Positions 50,283 to 58,731 of a stretch of 64,000 nucleotides of DNA are shown here, in pieces. Both the position numbers and the translations under genes were made by a program. Location of the stretch: NCBI RefSeq assembly GCF_016834655.1, contig NZ_JAENHP010000001.1, forward strand, positions 744,001-808,000. The letters are read 5' to 3'. Numbering within the stretch: the stretch's first letter is position 1; the number at the start of each line of letters is the position of its first letter. The DNA comes from Paractinoplanes ovalisporus (GTDB taxonomy: Bacteria; Actinomycetota; Actinomycetes; Mycobacteriales; Micromonosporaceae). The notes below the pieces were generated by a model. It was not told the DNA's origin. It worked only from the letters and a program-made list of their open reading frames with translations, and ran no database searches.

Positions 50283-50828
50283 ATGCGCAAGCTGATCAAC
50301 TCGACCTACATCACCCTCGACGGTGTCATCGAGAACCCGGTCTGGACCTCGCCCTACTTCGCCGAGGAGGCGGCGGCCCTGGCGGCCGAGCTGACCGGCG
50401 ACGCCGACGCGATGCTGATGGGCCGGGCCACCTACGACGGCATGTCGGTGGCCTGGCCGGCCATGGACGAGAGCGACCCGAGCACCGGCGCCGCCTACTT
50501 CAACCACGTCAAGAAGTACGTCGCCTCGACCACCCTGACCGACCCGACGTGGAACAACACCGAGGTGCTGCAGGGCGACCTGGTCGAGGCGGTCACCGCG
50601 CTCAAGGCTCAGGACGGCCAGAACATCATCCAGTACGGCTTCGGCGAGGTCACCGCCACGCTGCTCAAGGCCGGGCTGGTCGACGAGGTGCACTTCTGGA
50701 TCCACCCGGTGCTGGAGGGCAGTGCCAACCTGACCAGTGCGCTCAAGGATGTGAAAGCCACGTTCGAGCTGATCGGCACGAAGGTCTTCACCAACGGCGT
50801 CATCGTGGCGACGTACCGCCCGCGCTGA
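50283..50828 (+). CDS. Dihydrofolate reductase-like (RibD C-terminal) protein
   Basis: This 181-residue protein has the RibD/DHFR-like fold: RKLINSTYITLDGVIENPVW, DADAMLMGRATYDGM, IIQYGFGEVTATLLKAGLVDE and HPVLEG. Actinobacteria have many such dihydrofolate-reductase-family proteins; most are not true DHFR, and the substrate is unknown. It lies 51 bp after the fusion regulator. Its 3' end overlaps the convergent AfsR-like gene by 29 bp. Confidence 0.88.
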   Translation: MRKLINSTYITLDGVIENPVWTSPYFAEEAAALAAELTGDADAMLMGRATYDGMSVAWPAMDESDPSTGAAYFNHVKKYVASTTLTDPTWNNTEVLQGDLVEAVTALKAQDGQNIIQYGFGEVTATLLKAGLVDEVHFWIHPVLEGSANLTSALKDVKATFELIGTKVFTNGVIVATYRPR

Positions 50829-53808
50829 CCAGCTCGTCGAAGCGCGGCCGGCCCAGGGCGGCGACCAGGCGCGCGGTCACCCGGCCGATCTCGTCGAGCT
50901 CGGCCGGGGCGGGCGGGGTCGCGTGCTTCTCGCGGGCCGCGGCGGCCACCCCGAGCAACCGGGCGCCCTCCTCCGGTTCGCTCACCGCGGCCAGCCCCTC
51001 CAGCGCGCCGATGGTGTCGCGCGGCGCGCCCATCTCCTCGGCCGCCTGGTAGGCCTCGGTGTGCAGCGCCCGGGCCTTCTCCGCATCGCCGAGCAGCTCG
51101 GCCGCGTAGCCCAGCTCGACCAGCACCATCGGCAGGTACAGCGCCGGCTGCGGCGCGGTCCGGCCCTCGTCGGCGATCCGCGACAGGTGCCGCACGGCCA
51201 CGTCGAGACGCCCGGACCGCCGGGCGGCCATGCCGAGACACATCTCCGCGAACACGACCGCGGTCGGAGCGCCCTGCTCGACCGTCATCCGGTAGGCGCG
51301 CTCGGCCAGCTCGCGGCCCTGCTCGTACTCCCGGGACTGCACGGCCAGCCACGCCAGCCAGGACAGCTTGGCCGCGACCTCGGGCCACAGTTCGAGCTCC
51401 TCGGCCCAGCGCAGCGCCTCCCGGTTCAGCGCGGCCGCCCGGTCCGCCTCGCCGCGCATGTCGGCCAGCCCGCCCAGCCAGTCGGCGGCCCGCAGCCGGC
51501 CCCACCGGTCCCCCAGCCCGGCGAAGAGCACGTCGGCCCGGGTCGCCGTGGTTTCGAGGGCACTCAGGTCACCGGCCGCGTGGGCGATCATCGCGCGGCT
51601 GGTCAGCGCGGCCGCCTCGGTCCAGGGCCCGTCGAACTCCCCCGCCAGCAGAGCGCCGGCCAGTGCCAGGTCGCCGCGTTCGAGCACAGCGTGCGCCACG
51701 AACCAGTCGGCCCGCCCGGTTTCCGGCGCCTTCTCCCGTACGGCGTCAGGGAGGTTCTTCCGTACGGTGTCGGGAACTGGATCGCCTTGCAGCAGCGCGA
51801 ATCCGAGCCGCCAGGGCGCCGCCCGCCGCTCCTCGTCCGGGCGGCCGCTCATCGCCAGGGCCAGCCGAGCCTCGCTGAGCCGGCCCCGCAGATAGAGGTA
51901 CCAGCACAGGGCCAGGGCCAGGCGCAGCCCACCCCCGTTCTCCAGCGCCACCCGCAGGTTGGCCCGCTCGGCATCCAGCACGGCCAGCCACTCCCGCTGA
52001 CGCGGGCCGCGCAGTTCGGGGTCGGCGCGTTCGGCCAGATCCACGTAGTACGCGGTGTGCCGGGCGCGCAGCTCGTCGGCGTCGGTGCCGGTGAGCTGCC
52101 CGGCGCCGAACTCGGCGACCGACTCGAGCAGCCGGTAGCGCGGCCCGTCCTCCATCACGACCAGCGACCGGTCGACCAGGCGGTCCACGGTGTCGAGACC
52201 GGCGCCGCCGACCCGCTCGGCCGCCTCCGGGGTGCAGCCGTCGCGGAACACCGAGAGCCGGGCCAGCGCCCGCTGGTCCTCGGCCGGCAGCAGGTCCCAG
52301 CTCCAGGCGATGACCGCGGTCAGGGTGCGCTGCCGTTCCGGCACGTCCCGCTGTTTCGAGGTGAGCAGCGCGAAACGGTCGCCGAGCCGGTCGACCACAC
52401 CCTGCACGCCGAGGGCGCGGACGCGGGTGGCGGCGAGTTCGAGGGCGAGCGGCAGGCCGTCCAGCCGACGGCAGAGCCGGGCCACGGCGGGCGCGGTGCG
52501 CTCGTCGAGCTGGAACCCGCGCTGCTGCGCCGCGGCTCGGGCCATGAAGAGGCGGGCCGCGGCGGAACGCCGTACGGAATCAAGGCTTCGGGGGTCGTCC
52601 GGCACGGCCAGGGGCCCGACATCCCAGATGCGCTCGCCGGCCACGCGCAGCGGCTCCCGGCTGGTGGCCAGCACGCGGACGCCTTCTCTGATCAGCCGGC
52701 CGGCCAGCTCGGCAGCCGGCTCGACGACGTGCTCGCAGTTGTCCAGAACGAGCACCGTGCCGGTTTCGCGCAACGCCGAGACCAGCCGTTCGGTGGCGTC
52801 GACGGTCGCGCCCGGAGCCTCGTGCCGGCCGAGCACACCCAGCACGTGCTCGGCCACCCGGGTGTCGCCGGCCGGAAGCGGCGCCAGCTCCACGAACACG
52901 GCCGCTTCGAGCTCGGCCGCCACCGCCACGGCCAGGCGCGTCTTGCCCACACCACCCGGGCCGACCAGTGTGAGCAGCCGGCTGCTGGGGACAAGCGCGC
53001 GCAGCTCGGTCAGGGCCTCGGCGCGACCGATCAGCTCGTCGAGCTGGGCGGGCAGGCTGTTGCGGACGATCGCGGCCTTGGGGGTGGCGCTGAGAGCCGG
53101 GTCCTGGTCGAGGATCTGCCGATGCAGCGCGACCAGCTCCGGGCCGGGGTCGAGGCCCAGCTCGTCGGCCAGGTGTTCGCGGAGCCCGGCGTAACTCTCC
53201 AGAGCCTCGGCCTGGCGACCGGAGGCGTACAGGGCCCGGATCTGCAGTGCCCGCAGCCCCTCGCGCAGCGGATGCCGGTCGACCAGCGCGGCCAGATCGG
53301 CGGCGACCAGGTCGTGCTCGCCGCGGGCCAGCCGGGCCGCGGCCAGGCGCTCGTGCACGACCAAGCGCTGCTCGGTCAACCGGGACGCTTCGGCCCGCGC
53401 GAACTCCTGGTCGGCGACATCGGCGTACGCCTGCCCGCGCCACAGTTCCAGGGCCGCGGACAGCGGGTCGGCGTCGGTCGAGTCGGCCAGCGCCGTGAAT
53501 TGGTCGGCGTCCACCTCGCCGGCCCGCAGCCGATAGCCGGGCGGACAGGATTCGACCAGGTCACGGGCGCCCGGCTCGGCGTCGTTGAGCGCCTTGCGCA
53601 GCTGCGAGACCCGCACCTGCAGGGCCGCGCCCGGGTTCGCGGGCGCGTCGTCACCCCACAGGTCGTCGATGAGCCGGTCGGCCGACACCACCCGGTTGCG
53701 GTTCGCGAGCAGGACGGCCAGCAGCATCCGTACCTTCGCCCCCGGCACGACGACGGGCCCACCGTCGTCGGTCGTGACGGCGAGCGGACCGAGGATCCCG
53801 AAGCGCAC
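50800..53808 (-). CDS. Large AfsR/SARP-type transcriptional regulator
   Basis: This 1002-residue protein begins with a winged helix of the OmpR/SARP type (VRFGILGPLAV; KVRMLLAVLLANRNRVVSA), then the BTAD domain (to about residue 245; RLVVHERLAAARLARG, LDPGPELVALHRQIL), an NB-ARC/STAND ATPase with Walker A GPGGVGKTRLA and the LLTSKQRD and LPLALELAATRV motifs, and a helical C-terminus of TPR-like repeats. It resembles AfsR-like regulators that sense a signal and activate secondary metabolism or transport. GTG 53806-53808 is chosen since the domain begins there. Confidence 0.9.
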   Translation of the reverse strand: MRFGILGPLAVTTDDGGPVVVPGAKVRMLLAVLLANRNRVVSADRLIDDLWGDDAPANPGAALQVRVSQLRKALNDAEPGARDLVESCPPGYRLRAGEVDADQFTALADSTDADPLSAALELWRGQAYADVADQEFARAEASRLTEQRLVVHERLAAARLARGEHDLVAADLAALVDRHPLREGLRALQIRALYASGRQAEALESYAGLREHLADELGLDPGPELVALHRQILDQDPALSATPKAAIVRNSLPAQLDELIGRAEALTELRALVPSSRLLTLVGPGGVGKTRLAVAVAAELEAAVFVELAPLPAGDTRVAEHVLGVLGRHEAPGATVDATERLVSALRETGTVLVLDNCEHVVEPAAELAGRLIREGVRVLATSREPLRVAGERIWDVGPLAVPDDPRSLDSVRRSAAARLFMARAAAQQRGFQLDERTAPAVARLCRRLDGLPLALELAATRVRALGVQGVVDRLGDRFALLTSKQRDVPERQRTLTAVIAWSWDLLPAEDQRALARLSVFRDGCTPEAAERVGGAGLDTVDRLVDRSLVVMEDGPRYRLLESVAEFGAGQLTGTDADELRARHTAYYVDLAERADPELRGPRQREWLAVLDAERANLRVALENGGGLRLALALCWYLYLRGRLSEARLALAMSGRPDEERRAAPWRLGFALLQGDPVPDTVRKNLPDAVREKAPETGRADWFVAHAVLERGDLALAGALLAGEFDGPWTEAAALTSRAMIAHAAGDLSALETTATRADVLFAGLGDRWGRLRAADWLGGLADMRGEADRAAALNREALRWAEELELWPEVAAKLSWLAWLAVQSREYEQGRELAERAYRMTVEQGAPTAVVFAEMCLGMAARRSGRLDVAVRHLSRIADEGRTAPQPALYLPMVLVELGYAAELLGDAEKARALHTEAYQAAEEMGAPRDTIGALEGLAAVSEPEEGARLLGVAAAAREKHATPPAPAELDEIGRVTARLVAALGRPRFDELVSAGGTSPR

Positions 53809-53813
53809 GAGTG

Positions 53814-53829
53814 GTAAGTCTGCCGTAAG
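53814..53829. promoter_or_regulatory. Direct repeat GTAAG-N6-GTAAG beside the AfsR-like gene
   Basis: GTAAG is repeated at 11-bp spacing (53814-53818 and 53825-53829), between the AfsR-like start and the divergent hydrolase ATG, 22 bp before the latter. It has the same layout and partly the same sequence as the repeat before DUF1800 (17032-17047). It is the likely SARP-type binding site. Confidence 0.55.
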
Positions 53830-53851
53830 CGTCCTCGCACACCCTGAGCGC

Positions 53852-54745
53852 ATGGACCTCTACCTCGAAGAACACGGCTGCGGCCCGGGCCGGCCGGTGG
53901 TTCTGGTGCACGGCGCGCTGTCCGGGATCCGTACGTCGTTCGGCCCGATCCTGCCCCGGCTGGCCGCGACCCGGCGGGTGATCGCGGTCGAGTTGCAGGG
54001 GCACGGCCGCACCCCCGACATCGACCGCCCGTTCACCGTCGAGGCGTTCGCCGACGACGTGGTGGCGGTACTGGACCGGCTCGGCGTGGAACGGGCCGAC
54101 GTGTTCGGCTGGAGCCTGGGCGCGGCCGTCGCGCTGCGGCTCGGCACCGACCATCCGCGCCGGGTCGGGCGGCTGGTGCTGGCGTCGGTCAGTTTCGACC
54201 ACGGCGGCCTGCATCCGGGCCTGCTCGACGGCATCCAGGACCTGCGACCCGAGCACCTGTACGGCTCGGAGCTCCACGACGACTACGTACGGCGCGCGCC
54301 CGACCCGGCCGGCTGGCATCGGCTGGTCACGAAGATGAAGGTGCTGGACGCGAACCTGCCGCAGTGGACGCCGGACCAGATCCGGGGCCTGAGCGCGCCG
54401 GCCCTGATCGTGGTCGGCGACTCCGACATCGTCCGGCCCGAACACGCCGTACGAATGTTCCGGCTCCTCGGCGGCGCGGTGCCCGGCGACCTGTCCGGGC
54501 TGCCGTCGTGCCGTCTGGCCGTGCTGCCCGCAACCACCCACACGTCGCTGCCGCACCGGGCCGCAATGCTGGCGCCGATGGTCACCGAGTTCCTGGACTC
54601 AGGGCTTCTTCCCGATGCCGCCGTAGAGGGAGACCTGGGCGTCGGTGAAGGGGACGTCTTCGTCGGGGCGCCAGCTCAGGATGGGGACGACACCCGGCTC
54701 GACCATCTCGAGCCCGTCGAAGAAGCGGCCCACCTCGGCCTGTGA
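53852..54745 (+). CDS. Alpha/beta hydrolase with an antisense-encoded tail
   Basis: This 297-residue protein has the alpha/beta hydrolase fold: VVLVHGALSG, the nucleophile elbow GWSLGAAVAL, Asp in VVGDSDIVRPEH and His in PATTHTSLPHR. The normal fold ends near residue 249. The remaining 48 or so residues (from SGLLPDAAVEGDLG) are encoded on the strand opposite the methyltransferase gene and look like a readthrough extension after loss of a stop codon. It is divergent from the AfsR-like regulator, which probably controls it. Confidence 0.85.
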   Translation: MDLYLEEHGCGPGRPVVLVHGALSGIRTSFGPILPRLAATRRVIAVELQGHGRTPDIDRPFTVEAFADDVVAVLDRLGVERADVFGWSLGAAVALRLGTDHPRRVGRLVLASVSFDHGGLHPGLLDGIQDLRPEHLYGSELHDDYVRRAPDPAGWHRLVTKMKVLDANLPQWTPDQIRGLSAPALIVVGDSDIVRPEHAVRMFRLLGGAVPGDLSGLPSCRLAVLPATTHTSLPHRAAMLAPMVTEFLDSGLLPDAAVEGDLGVGEGDVFVGAPAQDGDDTRLDHLEPVEEAAHLGL

Positions 54746-55387
54746 CCGCAGCCGCGACACCATGCCCTGGTTCCGCATGACCTCGGTGAACCGCCCCCAG
54801 GCTTCCGGGTCGTAGTCGGCCGTGAGGTGCGAGACGACGAGGAAGCTGCCACTGGGCAGGGCGCTCATCAGTTCTTTGACGATCCCGTACGGGTCGTGGT
54901 CGTCCTCGATGAAGTGCAGAACCGCGAACAGCAGCAGACCCACCGGTTGCTCGAGATCGAGCGTCTCGCGCAGCTCGGCCGACTCGAGGATCCGCCGCGG
55001 TTCGCGCAGGTCGGCGTCCACATAACAGGTGCGTCCCTCGGGTGATCCCGTGAGCAGGGCCCGCGCGTGGGCCAGCACGAGCGGGTCGTTGTCGGCGTAG
55101 ACCACGCGGGCGGCCGGTTCGACCCGCTGGGCAACCTCGTGCACGGTGGGTTTGGTGGGCAGCCCCGTGCCGATGTCGAGGAACTGCCGAACCCCGCGCT
55201 GAGCCAGATAGTTCACGCTGCGCCGGAGAAACGCCCGATTCTGCCGAGGCGCCGTCACGGCGTTCGGATTGACCTTGATCCCTTGCTCAGCAGCAGCCCG
55301 ATCCGCGGCAAAGTTGTCCTTGCCGCCCAGCAGATAGTCGTAGACCCGCGCCGGATGCGGCCGTCCGTTGTCAAAGGCTTCGGTCAT
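54599..55387 (-). CDS. SAM-dependent methyltransferase (DUF574 / PF04672 type)
   Basis: This 262-residue protein has the actinobacterial DUF574 features: NGRPHPARVYDYLLGGKDNF, FLDIGTGLPTKPTVHEVAQ, VVYADNDPLVLAHARALL and VGLLLFAVLHFIEDD, then a late beta-strand ending. The nucleotide-binding motif FLDIGTG fits SAM binding. Many copies occur in actinobacteria and the methyl acceptor is unknown. Its 3' end overlaps the convergent hydrolase gene by 147 bp, which is unusual. Confidence 0.9.
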   Translation of the reverse strand: MTEAFDNGRPHPARVYDYLLGGKDNFAADRAAAEQGIKVNPNAVTAPRQNRAFLRRSVNYLAQRGVRQFLDIGTGLPTKPTVHEVAQRVEPAARVVYADNDPLVLAHARALLTGSPEGRTCYVDADLREPRRILESAELRETLDLEQPVGLLLFAVLHFIEDDHDPYGIVKELMSALPSGSFLVVSHLTADYDPEAWGRFTEVMRNQGMVSRLRSQAEVGRFFDGLEMVEPGVVPILSWRPDEDVPFTDAQVSLYGGIGKKP

Positions 55388-55668
55388 CGGCCGAGCCTAG
55401 GGCACGGGGGCCGCCTTAAGAACCCCCAAACAATCCCGGGCGCTGCCTCGCGGGCCGGCGCGGTTGCCGCCGACCGCTCGCCCACCGCGAGAGTTCCGGG
55501 ACGCGATTGTCGGCACGGCGCCCCACAGAAGCCCCGAACAGCTCTTCGCTGAGTGCTGCAGCCCGGCCATCCACCGCGACGGGTTCACCGGCCAGTTCGG
55601 CGCGCTCGCGGTACCCCACGTGGAGCGCTTGGCCGGCGAGTCCGAACTCAGCGGCCGCACCCCAGCCC

Positions 55669-55789
55669 CAGCCACGACACCGTCGCGCCTGGCATCGGGC
55701 CAAGCTAGGCATCACCGCGAGTGGCCGCAGCCGGCTCAACCACGACGCCACCGCGCCTGGCATCCGGCCCAGCCAGGCACCACCGCGAG
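55669..55789. repeat. Two 53-bp imperfect direct repeats with internal hairpins
   Basis: Copies at 55669-55721 and 55737-55789 match at about 45 of 53 positions (period 68 bp). Each contains GCCTGGC with a downstream GC(C/T)AGGC separated by 10 bases: the second copy forms a perfect 7-bp stem, and the first keeps it through a G-U pair. Conservation of the stem suggests a structured RNA or a repeat element. Confidence 0.6.
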
Positions 55790-55933
55790 CGTCCACGACC
55801 AGCCCAGCTACCTGCGGCCCCTCGGCGGTAACAACAGCGGGATCATTGCGCCCGCCCTCCAGAGATCACTCAAAGCGGCAGCGAGCAAGAATTCGGAAAC
55901 GTCCAGGTCAGATCCCTGTCGATCAACGATGGG

Positions 55934-55959
55934 TTGTCCACAGTTCGAGGTTGTCCACA
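55934..55959 (+). other. Pair of TTGTCCACA sites
   Basis: TTGTCCACA, the DnaA-box form preferred in high-GC actinobacteria, occurs at 55934-55942 and 55951-55959, 17 bp apart, in the same orientation. The same 17-bp spacing is found at 36653-36678. Confidence 0.55.
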
Positions 55960-56072
55960 GGGGCGTCGGCAGAGATCGGCTGGAAGCGCAACAATCAGAT
56001 CGCTGGTGGTGGCCCCCTGGGAGGGCGGGCTATGGGTGGGGACAGCTAGGGGGTGCCGACGGCCAAGCAGTG

Positions 56073-56106
56073 CCGACCGCCAGGGAGGGCCGACCGCCAG
56101 GGAGGG
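56073..56106. repeat. 17-bp tandem duplication
   Basis: CCGACCGCCAGGGAGGG is repeated head to tail twice, followed by a partial CCG. It lies in the gene-free region. Confidence 0.7.
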
Positions 56107-56170
56107 CCGTCGCCTCCGGGGGTGAGACCGGTCGGCTGGGGAGCGACTTGGGCCTTGATCACCTCGACCT

Positions 56171-56278
56171 GCTCGCCCACCCCGCCGCTGAAACCACTTC
56201 GCCCACCCCGCCGCGAAAAACCACCTCGCCAAACCGCCGCGCAAACCACCCCGTCCCACCCACCGCTGAAACAACTAC
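56171..56278. repeat. Degenerate 25-bp tandem repeats
   Basis: Four loosely similar units share CCACCCCGCCGC followed by TGAAACCAC-like ends. Similarity between units falls quickly, so this looks like an old tandem array. Confidence 0.45.
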
Positions 56279-56595
56279 ATGCAGTGACTGCGTATTTGCT
56301 CAGCGATGACGGAAGTGTGCGTTGCTCACGGTGGCGGGGCGGACGAAAAATGTCTGTTCCTGCCCGTCGGCATTGGTGACGGGCGGTGCGCGCCGGTGGA
56401 GTTGAGCGAGACGGGTCCGTCACTGAGAGCTATGACGATGATGGATGGGTGGCCTGAGCAGCAGCGGCGTCCGTGAGTGAGCGGGGCTGCGGCGGCGGCG
56501 AAGATCCAGCGGCGCCGGGGAATTTAAGGTGATCTATCAGTTCGGTGCCTGTCGATGTTTTGCAGTCGCGCGTGCGGAGGGTAGGTTCTGCGGTC

Positions 56596-56763
56596 ATGAC
56601 CGACAGCAATCAGCAGTCCGGCCGGCACGCGGCGAAGCCGGACGATCTCGGCGAGCGCTCCACCGTCAACATCAAGAAGTATCTGTTGAAGGACGAAGAG
56701 TTGGAGCGCCGGGCGGCCGCCGAGAGCCAGGGGCGCCACGCGGCCCCGGAGTCGCAGAGCTAA
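56596..56763 (+). CDS. Small hypothetical protein, 55 residues
   Basis: The frame starts MTDSNQQSGRHAAKPDDLG and continues ERSTVNIKKYLLKDEELERR, a charged, helix-prone stretch. Upstream are plausible start signals but no strong ribosome site. No family recognised. The stop codon is followed immediately by 26-bp tandem repeats. Confidence 0.45.
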   Translation: MTDSNQQSGRHAAKPDDLGERSTVNIKKYLLKDEELERRAAAESQGRHAAPESQS

Positions 56764-56841
56764 GAGCCAACCCGCGGGCCTCGAGCCACGAGCCAACCCG
56801 CGGGCCGCGAGCTAAGAGCGAACCCGCGGGCGACGCGCAAA
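56764..56841. repeat. 26-bp tandem repeat, three copies
   Basis: Units at 56764-56789, 56790-56815 and 56816-56841 begin GAGC(C/G)AACCCGCGGGC and contain the palindrome CCCGCGGG. The array starts right after the TAA stop of the small gene, and unit 2 itself ends GAGCTAA, like the gene's end. Confidence 0.85.
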
Positions 56842-56930
56842 GAGCGACGCCGGAGACCCGGAACAAACAACGGCCCGGGAGACGCGAACCAGACACGGCC
56901 CGGAACATCGGGGCGGGGAACGGCGGGCCG

Positions 56931-58268
56931 TCAAGAACGGCGCGACGCACGGAGAGCGACAACCAACGGCGTCAGCAAGACCAGCACGGCCACGATCCAC
57001 AGGGTCACGGTCAGCGGCGAGGACACCAGCACGGTCCAGTCCCCCTCGGACGATGCCAGGGCCCGCCGCAACTGCTGTTCGGCCGACGGCGCCAGGACCA
57101 GACCGACCACGGCCGGCGCGACGGGGACGCCGGCCTCCCGCATGAGCAGGCCGACCAGGCCGAGCGCGGTGAGCACGACCAAGGCGGCGATCGTCCCGCC
57201 GGCGGCGAACGCCCCCAGGCAGGCGAAAACCAGGACACCGGCGTGGATCCCGTACGCGGGAATGGTCGGCAACCGCACGCGCGCCGGCGACAGGGTGAGC
57301 GCGAGCAACAGGATGTGGCCGACGAACAGCGAGGCGATAAGTGCCCACACCAGATCCCCGGATTCGCTGAAGAGTTGCGGGCCGGGTTGCAGCCCGTACG
57401 ACGGGAAGGCCGTGAGGATGACGGCGGCCGTCGCCGAGGTGGGCAGGCCGATCGCGAGCAATGGAAGCAGCGCGCCCACGGAGGCCGCCGACAACGCGGC
57501 CGCCGGACCGGCGACGCCCTCGATCGCGCCGGAATTCCGGGAGAGCCGCTTCTCGACCCGGTAGCTGAGGTAGGCCGACACCTTGGCGCCGAACGGAAAT
57601 CCGAGCGCGGTGCCGCGCAGCCACGCCGGCCACGAGCGGCGGAAGTCTTCGCGCGAGAGCACTGGCTTACCCCGTACGGGCTCGAACCGGCTCTCCCCCG
57701 TGCCCTCGACGAGATGGGCGAACGTCCCGCCGAGCGCGAACAACGCGATCACCACCACGACCACGTCGATGCCGTCGAACAGCGACGGCATCCCGAACGT
57801 GAGCCGGTTCTGACCGACCAGGCCGATCGCGGCGCCGATGACCAGGCTCGCTGCGCCCTTGAGCAGGCTCGGGCCGGCGAGCGCGCTGACCGTCGCGAAC
57901 ACCACCGCCATCAGGGCCACGTATTCGGGCGGGCCGAAGTGGACCGCGATGCCGGCTACGAACGGTGCGGCCACCAGGAGCGCGACGGCGCCGATGGTGC
58001 CCCCGACGAAGCGGCCGATCGGCGCCACCCGGTTGACCTCCAACGATGCGTGCGTGCCGAGCAGGACGGAGGCGCTCGAACCGCCGTAGTAGACGCCCGC
58101 GAACATGATCAGCGCAGCCGTCGGGTCGAGCCGGAACGTCAGCGGCAGCAGCAGCGCGACGGCCGGCGCGGGACCGATGCCGGGCAGCGCGCCGACGGCC
58201 ACGCCGATCGTGACGCCGACCAGCGCCCACAGCAGGTTCGCGGGGGCCAGCGCGTCCGCGAAGCCCAC
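56931..58268 (-). CDS. tctA: TctA: large membrane subunit of a tripartite tricarboxylate transporter
   Basis: This 445-residue protein has about a dozen hydrophobic segments and the TctA signature region GALPGIGPAPAVALLLPLTF, then FAGVYYGGSSASVLLGTHAS and LLAIGLPTSATAAVILTAF. TctABC imports citrate or other carboxylates using a periplasmic-binding protein and a membrane pair. It is somewhat shorter than the usual 500 residues. GTG 58266-58268 is the start. It lies one base after TctB; a signalling protein TctDE is not seen nearby. Confidence 0.9.
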   Translation of the reverse strand: MGFADALAPANLLWALVGVTIGVAVGALPGIGPAPAVALLLPLTFRLDPTAALIMFAGVYYGGSSASVLLGTHASLEVNRVAPIGRFVGGTIGAVALLVAAPFVAGIAVHFGPPEYVALMAVVFATVSALAGPSLLKGAASLVIGAAIGLVGQNRLTFGMPSLFDGIDVVVVVIALFALGGTFAHLVEGTGESRFEPVRGKPVLSREDFRRSWPAWLRGTALGFPFGAKVSAYLSYRVEKRLSRNSGAIEGVAGPAAALSAASVGALLPLLAIGLPTSATAAVILTAFPSYGLQPGPQLFSESGDLVWALIASLFVGHILLLALTLSPARVRLPTIPAYGIHAGVLVFACLGAFAAGGTIAALVVLTALGLVGLLMREAGVPVAPAVVGLVLAPSAEQQLRRALASSEGDWTVLVSSPLTVTLWIVAVLVLLTPLVVALRASRRS

Positions 58269-58269
58269 C

Positions 58270-58731
58270 TCAGAACCCCCACGGCCCGGCCGGCAGCGAC
58301 AGCCCGATCAGCACGTCGAAGACCAGAAAGACGACAACCGCCAAGGTCCATCCGTACGCCACCACGCGCGCGGGATGCGGCGCCCCGAGCAGCAGTGCGG
58401 CGCTGACGAACAGGACCGCGGCGCAGAAGACGAACCCCATGATCGGCAGCAGGAACGCGAAGGCGAGCAGCGTGGCCACGAGCGCGGTCAGACGCCACAA
58501 ACGGCGGGGTTTTCCGTTTCCCGTACGCAGGGAGCCCCGCGCCTGGACGAGCAGACCACCGCCGAGCAGGCCGAGCAGCACGCCGATCAGGGTGGGCGCC
58601 GCGGCCGGGCCGAGCGCCTCGTCCGAGCCCGGCAACCGGGCCGCGTCGACGAGCACGACCACGCCGGCGACGACCATGAGCAGGCCCAGCAACGCCGAGG
58701 CCCGCTGCTCGGGGCCCGGGGGACGGTTCAC
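58270..58731 (-). CDS. tctB: TctB: small membrane subunit
   Basis: This 153-residue protein has four hydrophobic helices (SALLGLLMVVAGVVVLVD; TLIGVLLGLLGGGLLVQA; ALVATLLAFAFLLPIMGFVF; TLAVVVFLVFDVLIGLSL) and ends before TctA with a one-base gap. It matches the TctB family in size and position. It overlaps TctC by 4 bp. Confidence 0.88.
   Translation of the reverse strand: MNRPPGPEQRASALLGLLMVVAGVVVLVDAARLPGSDEALGPAAAPTLIGVLLGLLGGGLLVQARGSLRTGNGKPRRLWRLTALVATLLAFAFLLPIMGFVFCAAVLFVSAALLLGAPHPARVVAYGWTLAVVVFLVFDVLIGLSLPAGPWGF

Larger units (their letters stand above)
55388..56595. other. 1.2-kb region without a recognisable gene, rich in repeats
   Basis: No convincing gene is found. Contents: two 53-bp direct repeats with hairpins (55669-55789), a pair of DnaA-box-like TTGTCCACA sites (55934-55959), a 17-bp tandem duplication (56073-56106), and about four degenerate 25-bp CCACCCCGCCGC-type repeats (56171-56278). 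A frame with possible protein-like character (55464-55650) is not assignable. Codon-position bias looks weak throughout. Confidence 0.6.

Noticed and set aside
55464..56309. Protein-coding frame in the repeat region
   Set aside because: No family match, heavy repeat content and weak codon bias; treated as non-coding.
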